This document shows, piece by piece, positions 14,905 to 22,813 of a stretch of 42,391 nt of DNA. The DNA comes from Candidatus Wolframiiraptor sp. EX4484-121 (GTDB lineage Archaea > Thermoproteota > Nitrososphaeria_A > Caldarchaeales > Wolframiiraptoraceae): contig NJEK01000001.1 of the NCBI GenBank assembly GCA_002255105.1, positions 1-42,391 on the forward strand. The letters are read 5' to 3'. The notes below the pieces were generated by a model. It had not been told where the DNA came from. It did not search any database and worked only from the letters and a program-made list of their open reading frames with translations. The position numbers and the translations under genes were made by a program. How positions within the stretch are numbered: position 1 is the stretch's first letter; every line of letters begins with the position of its first letter.

Positions 14905-15125
14905 CGATTTTAGCATGTAATCTCCTCGTCGAGTTCTGTAGGGAGATCTCAAAGGTTAGGGGGGTTAAAAAGGTGAACGGCTTGGTTGTGGAGGTCGACG
15001 CGGAGACCGATAGCATCAGGCTCACGGTCGAGGGCAAGGACATAGACTTCGACGAACTCCAATCGGTCGTGAAGAGGCTTGGGGCGGCGATCCACAGCGT
15101 CGATGAGGTCTTGGTTGAGGGATGA
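14853..15125 (+). CDS. DUF211 protein, probably N-terminally truncated by tRNA-Ser
   Basis: From about 14923 the frame matches DUF211 (MTH889-type) proteins: LLVEFCREISKVRGV, VVEVDAETDSIRLTVEGKDI, FDELQSVVKRLGAAIHSVDEVLV. These are small ferredoxin-like-fold proteins of about 95 residues that form ring oligomers; their role is unknown. The family normally begins with a first strand like LVLDVLKPH, which is missing; upstream of LLVEF the frame runs through the antisense of tRNA-Ser. The only in-frame ATG (14853) is inside that tRNA and would give a 90-residue protein with an artificial N-terminus. The stop overlaps the VIT1-like gene (ATGA at 15122), a known DUF211-VIT pairing. It may be a pseudogene. 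Confidence 0.6.
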   Translation: MGHRLSRPAPYQAREPPPILACNLLVEFCREISKVRGVKKVNGLVVEVDAETDSIRLTVEGKDIDFDELQSVVKRLGAAIHSVDEVLVEG

Positions 15126-15709
15126 GGATGTTCAAGAGGCTTAAGCGAACCTTAAGATACTCGAACTCCGCGGAATACCCTAGAAGATATGCTGTCATGA
15201 ATGCATTCGATGGGCTCATAACGATCCTCGGAATAATCTTGGGCTCAAAGCTACTCGGATCCGCTGAAGCCGGGCAGATAGTTGCGGCAAGTGTAGGCGC
15301 ATTGATAGCTATGGGGATCTCGGGGGCCAGCGGCACCTACATGACTGAGATGGCTGAGCAGGAGAGGAAGATCAAGGAGCTTCAAGACGCCATGCTAACG
15401 AATCTTGAGGGAACAGTTCTCGTAAAGGCTCATAGGGAGGCCGCCGTGGTCTCGGCCTTAGTAGATTCCGCCGCCGCCATCTTCGCCGGGCTTCTAGCGG
15501 TCGCGCCATATTTCTTAACCGTGGCTGGATATCTATCCGAGGTTGCCGCATTCTATTCATCTTTGATAATCTCCCTATCCCTGCTCTTCACCCTCGGAGT
15601 ATTTCTTGGAAAGGTTGCGGGTAGAAGTTTACTATTCTCTGGGCTCAAGGCGCTTGGAATTGGATGCATCACCCTCCTCTTCCTCCTACTCCTGAACCTA
15701 GTCCTCTAA
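15122..15709 (+). CDS. VIT1/CCC1 family membrane transporter (putative iron/manganese)
   Basis: A 195-residue membrane protein with five hydrophobic segments. It opens with RRYAVMNAFDGLITILGIILG, the family signature, followed by VGALIAMGISGASGTYMTEMAE (transmembrane helix 2 with the conserved Ser/Gly and metal-site residues) and a cytosolic QERKIKEL linker. Plant and yeast relatives move Fe2+ or Mn2+ across membranes; archaeal function is inferred. Translation is coupled to the DUF211 remnant. Its last 41 bases overlap the convergent mtnA gene. Confidence 0.82.
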   Translation: MRMFKRLKRTLRYSNSAEYPRRYAVMNAFDGLITILGIILGSKLLGSAEAGQIVAASVGALIAMGISGASGTYMTEMAEQERKIKELQDAMLTNLEGTVLVKAHREAAVVSALVDSAAAIFAGLLAVAPYFLTVAGYLSEVAAFYSSLIISLSLLFTLGVFLGKVAGRSLLFSGLKALGIGCITLLFLLLLNLVL

Positions 15710-16715
15710 GCTCCTCAGGCCTATAGACTCCTCGCTCCGTTATTATTCCGGAGACGAGTTCAGGCGGGGTTATGTCGAATGCCGGATTCCAGACCCCGGC
15801 ACCCCTAGGCGCTATCCTCTCCCCTCCAATATAGAGTACCTCGCGTGGATCCCTCTCCTCGATCACGACCTCGTTGAGGCTATGTTCGAAGTCTATGCTT
15901 GAGAATGGGGCGGCGACATAGAATGGTATGTTGTAGAATTTTGCCGCGATCGCGTGGCTTAGGGTTCCGATCTTATTTATCACATGGCCGGTCTTCGCGA
16001 TTATCCTATCAGCTCCGACGATCACCTCATCCACCTCACCACGCTGCATCAGGAACGCCGCCATGTTATCGGTTATCAGCTTAACCTTTATCCCGTCTCT
16101 CATGAGCTCCCAAACGGTTAGCCTCGCACCCTGAAGCCTAGGCCTAGTCTCGCAGGCGTAGACCATCACATCCTTTCCTTGCTCAACCGCCGCCCTAATC
16201 ACCCCCAGAGCTGTTCCGTATCCAACCGTCGCTAAGGCTCCAGCATTACAGTGGGTTAGAATCCTGTCTCCATCCTTGATGAGCTTTGCCCCATTTCTCC
16301 CAAGCTCCTTATTCGTCTCGACATCCTCCTCAGCCATCCTCAAGGCCTCGTTAACCACGTTCCTCCTAATCTCCTCGACGGTCTCAGATCTCTCGGCGAC
16401 CCCCATTACTCTCTCGATGGCCCAGAAGAGGTTGACGGCGGTCGGCCTCGTCGCCCTCAAGATCTCGGCGGACCTCTTAAGCCTCTCCAAGAAAGCTTCC
16501 CTACTCCTAGCCCTACATCTATATGCCGTTAGGGCCAGACCCATGGCCGCGGCGACGCCTATGGCCGGAGCCCCCCTAATCGCCATATCCTTGATCGCCC
16601 TCGCCATCTCCCTAGCGGTTCTTATCCTGAGATACTTGAGCTTCCTCGGGAGAAGTCTTTGATCGATTATCACCACACTCCCCTTACTCCACCAAATACT
16701 CCTAAGCTCCCTCAT
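15669..16715 (-). CDS. mtnA: S-methyl-5-thioribose-1-phosphate isomerase
   Basis: Isomerises methylthioribose 1-phosphate to the ribulose form in methionine salvage. A 348-residue member of the eIF2B-alpha-like isomerase superfamily. Motifs: DQRLLPRKLKYL, AIRGAPAIGVAAAMG, RPTAVNLFWAI, LTHCNAGALATVGYGTALG (catalytic Cys), VYACETRPRLQGARLTVWEL, VGADRI, HVINKIGT, and the C-terminal NPAFDITPPELVSGIITE. The RGAPAIG and NPAFDITP signatures separate it from aIF2B and from ribose-1,5-bisphosphate isomerase, although archaeal members may also act in nucleoside salvage. It is monocistronic and convergent with the VIT1-like gene. Confidence 0.9.
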   Translation of the reverse strand: MRELRSIWWSKGSVVIIDQRLLPRKLKYLRIRTAREMARAIKDMAIRGAPAIGVAAAMGLALTAYRCRARSREAFLERLKRSAEILRATRPTAVNLFWAIERVMGVAERSETVEEIRRNVVNEALRMAEEDVETNKELGRNGAKLIKDGDRILTHCNAGALATVGYGTALGVIRAAVEQGKDVMVYACETRPRLQGARLTVWELMRDGIKVKLITDNMAAFLMQRGEVDEVIVGADRIIAKTGHVINKIGTLSHAIAAKFYNIPFYVAAPFSSIDFEHSLNEVVIEERDPREVLYIGGERIAPRGAGVWNPAFDITPPELVSGIITERGVYRPEELRGLGSGVGGRGG

Positions 16716-16866
16716 CCTCGATCAGCCTAAATTAGCTTGACCGGAGATAATTAAGGGTAACCTCCAATATCGTTGGCAAAGGCGTCGCGAGAATGAGTAA
16801 GATAATCGCAATCAAGGGATTCTCGCATAGAGGTTAACAGCGTTAGGTGAAATTTTAGCATTGAAA

Positions 16867-16876
16867 ATATTTATTT
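16867..16876 (+). promoter_or_regulatory. TATA box of the TauE-like gene
   Basis: ATATTTATTT lies 26-35 bases before the ATG at 16902; a GGAGAT ribosome-binding element at 16892-16897 lies between them. Confidence 0.5.
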
Positions 16877-16901
16877 AAGCCATTAAACGAGGGAGATCGG
16901 A

Positions 16902-17609
16902 ATGGAGCCCTGGTCTATTGCCGTAGCGGCTTCGGCGGTCTTTGCAACATCCTTGATTTTCTCGATGTTTGGTAGGGGTGGCGGAGAGTTCTATCTGCCG
17001 ATAATGTTGACCATCCTATCCCTGACATATTATACATGCGCTGGGATAAGTCTCTTCCTGATAATGTTGCAAGGTCTTTCGATGATAATAGTGTATCATG
17101 GGAAGCATAGACTTGTCGATTGGCAACTGGCATTGGCTCTGGGCTTGACTGTTGGAGCATGTTCATTCCTAGGAGGTTTCCTCTCATATAGGATTCCGGC
17201 ATATCTTCTAAAGGCATCGTTCTCAACATTCTTACTAATCTCAGCGTATTTCATCTACAGGGGGGTTTCTGTCAAGCCCGTTAAGGGTAGATTTGGGGTG
17301 TGGGCGAGGAAACTTGGAGACAACACCTATTACATAAATATGCTTTATATCACACTTCCAGTAGCTGCGGCGGCATTCACGGCGGGGATGGTCGGAATCT
17401 CAGGAGGAGGATTAATCATACCCATATGCGTTTTATTCGGAGGAGTTCCCATCAGGATAGCGATGGGGACGAACACATTCGCGGTGGTCGTTGGAGCTCA
17501 GATAGGATCTAGATTTCACGTAAGGCTAAATGAGAGGACTTTGAGAAAGGCTTTCTCAACGATATTGGTTGCGGCGGCCGCGTGGATGCTTCTCAAGATA
17601 TTTCTTTAG
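16902..17609 (+). CDS. TauE/SafE family membrane protein, shortened in its second half
   Basis: A 235-residue membrane protein. The family has two related halves; the first GRGGGEFYLPIML and the second GMVGISGGGLIIPICVLFGG are both visible, each preceded by a hydrophobic helix. TauE/SafE proteins export sulfite, sulfoacetate or related anions. In usual members the phrase GTNTFAVV is followed by two further helices before the IGSRF segment; here TNTFAVVVGA runs straight into QIGSRFHVRLNE, which suggests an in-frame loss of about 30-35 residues. Neighbours give no substrate hint. Whether it still transports is unclear. Confidence 0.72.
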   Translation: MEPWSIAVAASAVFATSLIFSMFGRGGGEFYLPIMLTILSLTYYTCAGISLFLIMLQGLSMIIVYHGKHRLVDWQLALALGLTVGACSFLGGFLSYRIPAYLLKASFSTFLLISAYFIYRGVSVKPVKGRFGVWARKLGDNTYYINMLYITLPVAAAAFTAGMVGISGGGLIIPICVLFGGVPIRIAMGTNTFAVVVGAQIGSRFHVRLNERTLRKAFSTILVAAAAWMLLKIFL

Positions 17610-17722
17610 GAAACGACTGGCTCAGATGGGTAAGTCGAGGTCATCGCATAGCTCCCATGACTCCCTCATCTTCATAGCCTCCATCACATTATATGGAGAG
17701 GAGGTTAATTAAAATGTTCCCG

Positions 17723-18688
17723 CTATAGGCCGAATCTCTCAAAATCTATCTCCACGGGCTTACTCCTCCTCATGGACTCTAGGATGGCTTCGGCTATTAT
17801 GACGGCCTTCGCCCCATCGATAGCGTCCACCAAAGGCTTCCTATGATTCAATAAGGATTCTGTAAAGTGGCTCAGCTCGATTCTCAGCGGCTCCCTCCAC
17901 TTTATGATGGGCTCGATGACGACATCCGCCTTCTCTAGGGAGATCGCTTGGGTCAGAAACTGTATCGAGATCACGCCCTCGCTTCCGGTTATGAGCATCT
18001 CACGCTTCTTCCTCGGCGTCAGCCAGTTTGCCTCGATGAAGGCGACCCTCAGCTCATCCTCAAACGTCATTATTGCTTGAATGTGATCCTCAAATCTATG
18101 CCTTAGGCTTCCGCCCCTAGCATAGACGCCGACAGGCTCCTCTCCAAAGATGTATCTGGTCAGGTCTATATCGTGTATCGCGGTGTCCTTCACCACCCCC
18201 ACATCGCCTATCCTCTGCGGCCACCAACCGATCCTCCTACCATGAGACATTATCACCTCCCCTATCTCGCCCGCTCTCAGGAGTTCGATCGCCTTGCTCA
18301 CGGCAGGATTGAACCTCTCAATGAAACCCGTCATGACGAATCTATTATTGGATTTAGCGGTATCGATTACCCTCAAGCACTCATCGGGATTCGAGGCCAG
18401 GGGTTTCTCGACGAAGGCGTGCAGCCCCGATTCCAAGACCTTCACCGCGACCTCAGCATGGCTAACGGATGGTGTGCAAATTGTTACGGCGTCGAGCTCC
18501 TCCCCATTCAACATATCATCTAGATCTCGATAATAGTTTGGGACTCCGAACTTCTTGGCCACATACCTCGCCCTCCCGAGGTCTATGTCGCAGACTGCCT
18601 TAAGCTCAGCCGACTCAAGCTCTCTCAGAACCCTTACATGATTGCTTCCCCAAAAGCCTACCCCGACCACGCCTATCTTGAGCGCCAT
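17723..18688 (-). CDS. Gfo/Idh/MocA family NAD(P)-dependent sugar oxidoreductase
   Basis: A 321-residue dehydrogenase. The Rossmann fold gives KIGVVGVGFWGSNHVRVL, AVCDID and YRDLDDML; the family EKP motif is FVEKPLA, and the second-domain catalytic region is GVVKDTAIHDIDLTRYIFG with the DIHD-like motif. Related archaeal enzymes oxidise UDP-N-acetylglucosamine or similar nucleotide sugars, which would fit the polyprenyl-phosphate GlcNAc-1-P transferase-like gene upstream on the same strand, but the substrate cannot be read from the sequence. A small membrane protein gene and the transferase precede it, with a 72-base gap. Confidence 0.85.
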   Translation of the reverse strand: MALKIGVVGVGFWGSNHVRVLRELESAELKAVCDIDLGRARYVAKKFGVPNYYRDLDDMLNGEELDAVTICTPSVSHAEVAVKVLESGLHAFVEKPLASNPDECLRVIDTAKSNNRFVMTGFIERFNPAVSKAIELLRAGEIGEVIMSHGRRIGWWPQRIGDVGVVKDTAIHDIDLTRYIFGEEPVGVYARGGSLRHRFEDHIQAIMTFEDELRVAFIEANWLTPRKKREMLITGSEGVISIQFLTQAISLEKADVVIEPIIKWREPLRIELSHFTESLLNHRKPLVDAIDGAKAVIIAEAILESMRRSKPVEIDFERFGL

Positions 18689-18760
18689 CGACTCAAGGAA
18701 AATCCGCCGACTCTTAAGTCTTAAAGACTAAGATAAGATCAGAGGATCTCATTTAATCGC

Positions 18761-19000
18761 TTACTCCCTTAACAGGACCTCGTATAACCAGATCTTCGTC
18801 AAGGTATACCAGATCAAAACCCAAGCCGTAAACGTCGCCAATCCCGCGATCACCCTCAGGATGCTGGCCAAGATGTTTTGGGAAGCTTGCTCTATGGCTG
18901 GGAAGAGGGTTGATGCGAGGATGTAGGAGACTAGGAGGAAAGTCGCCCAAACTATCGCAAGAAGCCCCAAAACGGCTACGAAGTTCCTTAAGAGCTTCAT
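18761..19000 (-). CDS. Small two-helix membrane protein of unknown function
   Basis: A 79-residue protein with two hydrophobic helices (about residues 5-34, FVAVLGLLAIVWATFLLVSY, and 47-72, ILRVIAGLATFTAWVLIWY) and a short charged C-terminus. It matches no family I recognise. The start is the ATG at 19000, which shares one base with the stop of the upstream sugar-phosphate transferase gene (TGATG), so translation is coupled. That arrangement suggests an accessory role for the transferase; this is inference from position only. Confidence 0.6.
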   Translation of the reverse strand: MKLLRNFVAVLGLLAIVWATFLLVSYILASTLFPAIEQASQNILASILRVIAGLATFTAWVLIWYTLTKIWLYEVLLRE

Positions 19001-19971
19001 CAGACCCAAGCCTCCACCAGGAAAAGGTCTGTGAGTATGGCTAGAATTGAGGTGAATGCCGCCAGCACCCCCATCATGTAGGCCATCGTCCTCTCGCCGA
19101 CCCTGGCCCCAGCGCTTAAAAGTCTGACTAAGGTTATCGGCGCATCCCTATCCTTGGAGGCGGTTAAGAATCCGTCGACGAACTCGACGGGCCTGCTCTT
19201 AACCTGTTTCGCGGACTTTATCCCACCTATCGAGAATATCACGTGCATCTCATTCATTATCTGGGGTAGGAGGGCGATTATGGCCGCGACCTCGATTCTC
19301 CCCAAGATGGCGGTTGAGGCCATAAGCCCGCCTATGAAGAGGCTTCCAGAGTTTCCAGGAAAGATCTTCGCAGGATACCTATTATATGGTATCAGGGCTA
19401 CTAGGATTGAGATGCAGATCAATGACGTGGTTAAGGTGAATGAGTCCCCCCGATAGTAGGCTATGATCGAGCTCATGGCGAAGAATGGGATGGAGGTGTA
19501 GATCATCGAGCCATTCAACACATCGACGCTGTTAACCGCATTACATGCTACCGGGTAAGCCAAGGCGACTAGGATTGGATAGATCTTATATAGCCTAGTC
19601 CTGCCTATGAAGGGGATCACAGGTCTGGGGACGTAGCTTCCGGTGACTAAGATCGGGATCGAGGCCAAGAGCAGAAGGGTGGGCTTAAGCTTTGGATTCA
19701 TCTCGCCCCTAAAATCTTCCAAGAATCCTATGAAGCCGGCGATGAGACCCGTTGAGAGGAATATCAGCGAAAGGGAGTCATGGTTGAGGAGCACGTGGAT
19801 GAGTAGCGCTATTAAAGATCCTAGGATTAAGGCCAAGCCTCCGGTCTTCGGGATCACGGGCTTCGAGGATTTATGGACGTCCACTCCAACGATTCCAGCT
19901 CTCCTCCCAAGTCTGATCATGAGGGGGGTTACCGCGATCACCGTAAGGAATGAAACAAGCGCTTCAAGCAT
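19000..19971 (-). CDS. Polyprenyl-phosphate sugar-1-phosphate transferase (GPT/MraY-like, putative AglH type)
   Basis: A 323-residue multi-helix enzyme of the PNPT superfamily, which moves a sugar 1-phosphate from a UDP-sugar to dolichyl phosphate, the first step of N-glycan or surface glycan assembly. Motifs in order: KPVIPKTGGLALILG near the N-terminus, GFIGFLEDFRG (metal-binding acidic pair), NAVNSVDVLNG (catalytic Asp), and NRYPAKIFPGNSGSLFIGG, the C-terminal catalytic motif. These resemble the eukaryal Alg7/archaeal group more than bacterial MraY. The product feeds surface glycoproteins, of which 25872-26921 may be one. It is divergent from the acyl-CoA dehydrogenase. Confidence 0.85.
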   Translation of the reverse strand: MLEALVSFLTVIAVTPLMIRLGRRAGIVGVDVHKSSKPVIPKTGGLALILGSLIALLIHVLLNHDSLSLIFLSTGLIAGFIGFLEDFRGEMNPKLKPTLLLLASIPILVTGSYVPRPVIPFIGRTRLYKIYPILVALAYPVACNAVNSVDVLNGSMIYTSIPFFAMSSIIAYYRGDSFTLTTSLICISILVALIPYNRYPAKIFPGNSGSLFIGGLMASTAILGRIEVAAIIALLPQIMNEMHVIFSIGGIKSAKQVKSRPVEFVDGFLTASKDRDAPITLVRLLSAGARVGERTMAYMMGVLAAFTSILAILTDLFLVEAWV

Positions 19972-20037
19972 TTTATCAAGGATTCTTGAAAATTCGAGGT
20001 AAAAAATCTTAATTAACCGTGAAGCATGTGAATCGGC

Positions 20038-21237
20038 ATGGTCTTCCCATTCAAGAGCTTAGAAGATTTCAAGATAGTATTTGAGCCGGGGCATGAGGAA
20101 CTGAGGAAAAGGGCTAGGAGTTTCGCGGAGACCGAGCTTAAGCCCAAGCTGTTCAGGATCGAGAAGACGGGAGAAATTCCGAGAGAGCTCATTACGAAGG
20201 CTGGGGCTGAGGGTTTTCTGGGAATAGGCATACCGGAGATCTATGGAGGAGTAGGGGGAGATTTAAGGGACTTGGCGATAGTGATCGAGGAGATAGCGAG
20301 AATATCCCCAGCCTTCGGCCTGACGATCCTCATCACATATCTCTTCACAATCCCGATACTCCTACATGGAACGGAGGAGCAGAAGAAACTCCTAAAGAGG
20401 ATCGCTCGAGGAGAAGCCTATGCATGCCATGCGGCCACCGAGCCTAGGGGTGGAAGCGATCTCGCGGGGATAAAGAGCGTCGCGAAGAGGGTTGAGGGCG
20501 GATGGATCCTGAGAGGCCATAAGAGACTTATCTCCGGAGCTGGTTGGGCCGATTACTTCCTAGTCTTAGCGAGAGCCTTAGATAAGGCGGCTGAGAAGAA
20601 GTCGAAGAATCCGACATTCTTCATAATCGAAAAAGATTCCGAGGGGTTGAGGATGGTTGCCGAGGAGTGCGCAGGCGTTAGGGGGTTGAGTGTGGGGCAG
20701 ATAATAATGAAGGACGTATATGTTCCAGACTCAAATGTTTTGGGAGAAGTAGGTCAGGGACTCAGGATAGCCCTAGAAACCTATTCGAGGATGAGGGTTG
20801 GGGCGGCCGCCGTCGCGGTTGGGATAATACAGTCATCCCTAGAATCCTCCTTGAGATACTCTCTTAGGAGGAGGGCGTTCGGCAAGCCCATCATAGAATT
20901 CCAGTCAAACCAGTTCAAGATAGTTGACGTCATCTGTAAGCTCACGGCGGCGAGGCTCATGCTCTATTGGGCGGCAAACATCTCCAAGCGTTCTCCAAGA
21001 GATCTCCCGATTGCTTCCTCGATGGCCAAACTATATTCCTCCGAGGTTGCCGAGGATTCCGCGATCAAGGCGATAGAGCTTCACGGAGGTTTAGGGGTCT
21101 TGGTCAACACGCTCATCGAGAGATTTCTGAGAGACTCGGAGGTAGTTAAGGTGATCGAGGGAACCGGGGAGATCCAGAGGATAATCATATTCAGAGAGCT
21201 GTTGAAGAGGATGGAAATGCTTAAAGACTATTATTGA
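20038..21237 (+). CDS. Acyl-CoA dehydrogenase family flavoprotein
   Basis: A 399-residue FAD enzyme that introduces a double bond into an acyl-CoA. Motifs: GAEGFLGIGIPEIYGG, HAATEPRGGSDLAGI (FAD and substrate region), the middle domain with ILRGHKRLISGAGWAD, and RRAFGKPIIEFQSNQFKI; the C-terminus has the catalytic-type glutamate Glu374 in EGTGEIQR. Intact length. In anaerobic archaea these enzymes act in fatty or amino acid oxidation with electron transfer flavoprotein, but no ETF, thiolase or CoA ligase is nearby. TATA-like CTTAATTAAC lies at about 20009-20018, divergent from the glycosyltransferase gene. Confidence 0.9.
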   Translation: MVFPFKSLEDFKIVFEPGHEELRKRARSFAETELKPKLFRIEKTGEIPRELITKAGAEGFLGIGIPEIYGGVGGDLRDLAIVIEEIARISPAFGLTILITYLFTIPILLHGTEEQKKLLKRIARGEAYACHAATEPRGGSDLAGIKSVAKRVEGGWILRGHKRLISGAGWADYFLVLARALDKAAEKKSKNPTFFIIEKDSEGLRMVAEECAGVRGLSVGQIIMKDVYVPDSNVLGEVGQGLRIALETYSRMRVGAAAVAVGIIQSSLESSLRYSLRRRAFGKPIIEFQSNQFKIVDVICKLTAARLMLYWAANISKRSPRDLPIASSMAKLYSSEVAEDSAIKAIELHGGLGVLVNTLIERFLRDSEVVKVIEGTGEIQRIIIFRELLKRMEMLKDYY

Positions 21238-21244
21238 ATGATCA

Positions 21245-21841
21245 GTGCTGAGAGAGGAGTTGAGGCTCGCGACGGCGTCGATAATATCCTATGCGGCCTT
21301 CCAGATAGTCCCTCTACTATTGATCGTTTTCTCAGGACATTTACCTGAGATTTACGCGATGACGATATCCCTGATCCTGGCCATGCTCGTCTCCGCGATC
21401 CCATCAAGCATCCTGCTCAAAGATTCGAATATCTCATTCCTCCCGCCGCTGATCGGCGGCTCGATATCGCTTCTAATATCGATGCTTCTGTCTAGAACTC
21501 AAGTGGTTCCTCCAGACCTCTCTTCACAGTGTCTTCGTCCAGAATATATGATGTATTATGTGATAGTGGTCGGCATAGCATCTGGATTGTCGATCACCCT
21601 CTCGAGAATTTATCCAAAGCCCGCTGTAAAGGGTGTTGAGGAAGTTAAGGTTGAGGAGGCGAGAGCCGAGGAGGTCGTTAAGAGGGAAGAAAGGCCTCCG
21701 AAGAGAGTTGAGGAGGAAATTGCGAAGGCCGAAGAAGCCCCTAAGCCCGAATTAATTAAATGCCCTCACTGCGGTAAACTCATCCCCTCAGACTCCATCT
21801 TCTGCCCATTATGCGGTGAAAAGATTGGGGGAGAAGAATGA
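21245..21841 (+). CDS. Membrane protein with a C-terminal zinc ribbon
   Basis: A 198-residue protein beginning with GTG seven bases after the acyl-CoA dehydrogenase stop. Residues 10-125 contain four hydrophobic helices; residues 128-168 are a Glu/Lys/Ala-rich charged linker (EEVKVEEARAEEVV and similar); residues 169-198 form a zinc ribbon with CPHC and CPLC separated by a short SDSIFC loop. Such zinc-ribbon domains on membrane proteins are common in archaea and not diagnostic. No family is recognised. Tight spacing places it in an operon with the dehydrogenase and the following metallo-hydrolase. Confidence 0.7.
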   Translation: MLREELRLATASIISYAAFQIVPLLLIVFSGHLPEIYAMTISLILAMLVSAIPSSILLKDSNISFLPPLIGGSISLLISMLLSRTQVVPPDLSSQCLRPEYMMYYVIVVGIASGLSITLSRIYPKPAVKGVEEVKVEEARAEEVVKREERPPKRVEEEIAKAEEAPKPELIKCPHCGKLIPSDSIFCPLCGEKIGGEE

Positions 21842-21844
21842 GGG

Positions 21845-22756
21845 ATGGATCTAAGGTTTCTCGCCTCCGATAGCCTCGGAACCAGAAGCATGTGCACCCT
21901 GATCGAAACGAAACATGGTAGGATAATGATAGATCCCGGAGCGGCTTTAGGCCCGCGGAGATATGGGTTGAGGCCGCATGAGATAGAGTTTGAGACCTTG
22001 AGGAGGCATAAGGAGAGGATAGCTGAGGAGGCGAGGGATGTGGATCTCTTCATAGTAACCCACTATCACTATGATCATTTCCCAAGGCCGCGCGAGGACA
22101 TAGAGTGGCTCGGGGGGAAGAGGGTGCTCTTGAAGGATCCGTCGAACATGATAAACTTCAGCCAAAGATGGAGGTCGAAGATATTCCTCGATAAGCTTAG
22201 GAAGGTTGGGGCGAGGCCGAAGGTCGCGGACTCTAGGAGATTCAGGCTTGGGAGGTGTAAGATTAGGTTTTCCAATCCAGTCAAGCATGGAAATGATGAG
22301 AGGCTTGGATACATTCTAGAGGTCTTGATAGAAGCCGATGATCAAAGGATTCTATATACATCGGATGTCGAGGGGATAGTTGATGAAGATCAGCTGAAAT
22401 TCGTCTTGAGGAGCGAGCCCAACCTGGTGATATGCGATGGCCCGATGACCTACATGCTCGGGACGAGGTTTCGGGAGATTGATCTCGAGAGATCGATCCA
22501 AAATTTGGTGAAGGTGTTGAGGATGGACTCCGTTGAGAGCTTAATCCTAGACCACCACCTCCTAAGAGACCTAAATTGGAGGACTTGGCTAAAGCCTGTG
22601 TTCGAGGAAGCAAAGGCTCTAAACAAGAAGGTTTTCACGGCCGCCTCATATATGGGGGTTGAGGAGAAGCTTTTGGAGGCCATGAGGAGGGAGCTCTACG
22701 GCCTTCCCGAGCGGTCTAACCGGGAGCATGCGACCAATACTGCCCGGAGATTTTGA
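21845..22756 (+). CDS. UPF0282 metallo-beta-lactamase-fold hydrolase
   Basis: A 303-residue archaeal protein of the UPF0282 group. The zinc-binding motif HYHYDH is at 73-78, preceded by the beta strands of the fold (GRIMIDPGAALG, DLFIVT) and followed by the later metal ligands in the VKHGNDER and YTSDVEG segments and the C-terminal LILDHHLLRD. The long charged helix between PGAALG and the metal motif (RPHEIEFETLRRHKERI) is characteristic of this group. Its substrate is unknown; RNA processing or nucleotide hydrolysis are possibilities for the fold. It starts three bases after the previous gene. Confidence 0.85.
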   Translation: MDLRFLASDSLGTRSMCTLIETKHGRIMIDPGAALGPRRYGLRPHEIEFETLRRHKERIAEEARDVDLFIVTHYHYDHFPRPREDIEWLGGKRVLLKDPSNMINFSQRWRSKIFLDKLRKVGARPKVADSRRFRLGRCKIRFSNPVKHGNDERLGYILEVLIEADDQRILYTSDVEGIVDEDQLKFVLRSEPNLVICDGPMTYMLGTRFREIDLERSIQNLVKVLRMDSVESLILDHHLLRDLNWRTWLKPVFEEAKALNKKVFTAASYMGVEEKLLEAMRRELYGLPERSNREHATNTARRF

Positions 22757-22813
22757 TTCAAGCCTGAGTGAGTAGATACTTTAAGACCATGGAGAGGCTA
22801 TTGTTGGCCGAGG

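Noticed and set aside
17632..17694. Twenty-codon minus-strand reading frame in the gap after the Gfo/Idh gene, and a C/D-like GATGAC...CTGA pattern in the same place
   Set aside because: The peptide is too short to assign, and the C/D reading lacks a D' box and a closing stem. Either could be real but neither is supported.
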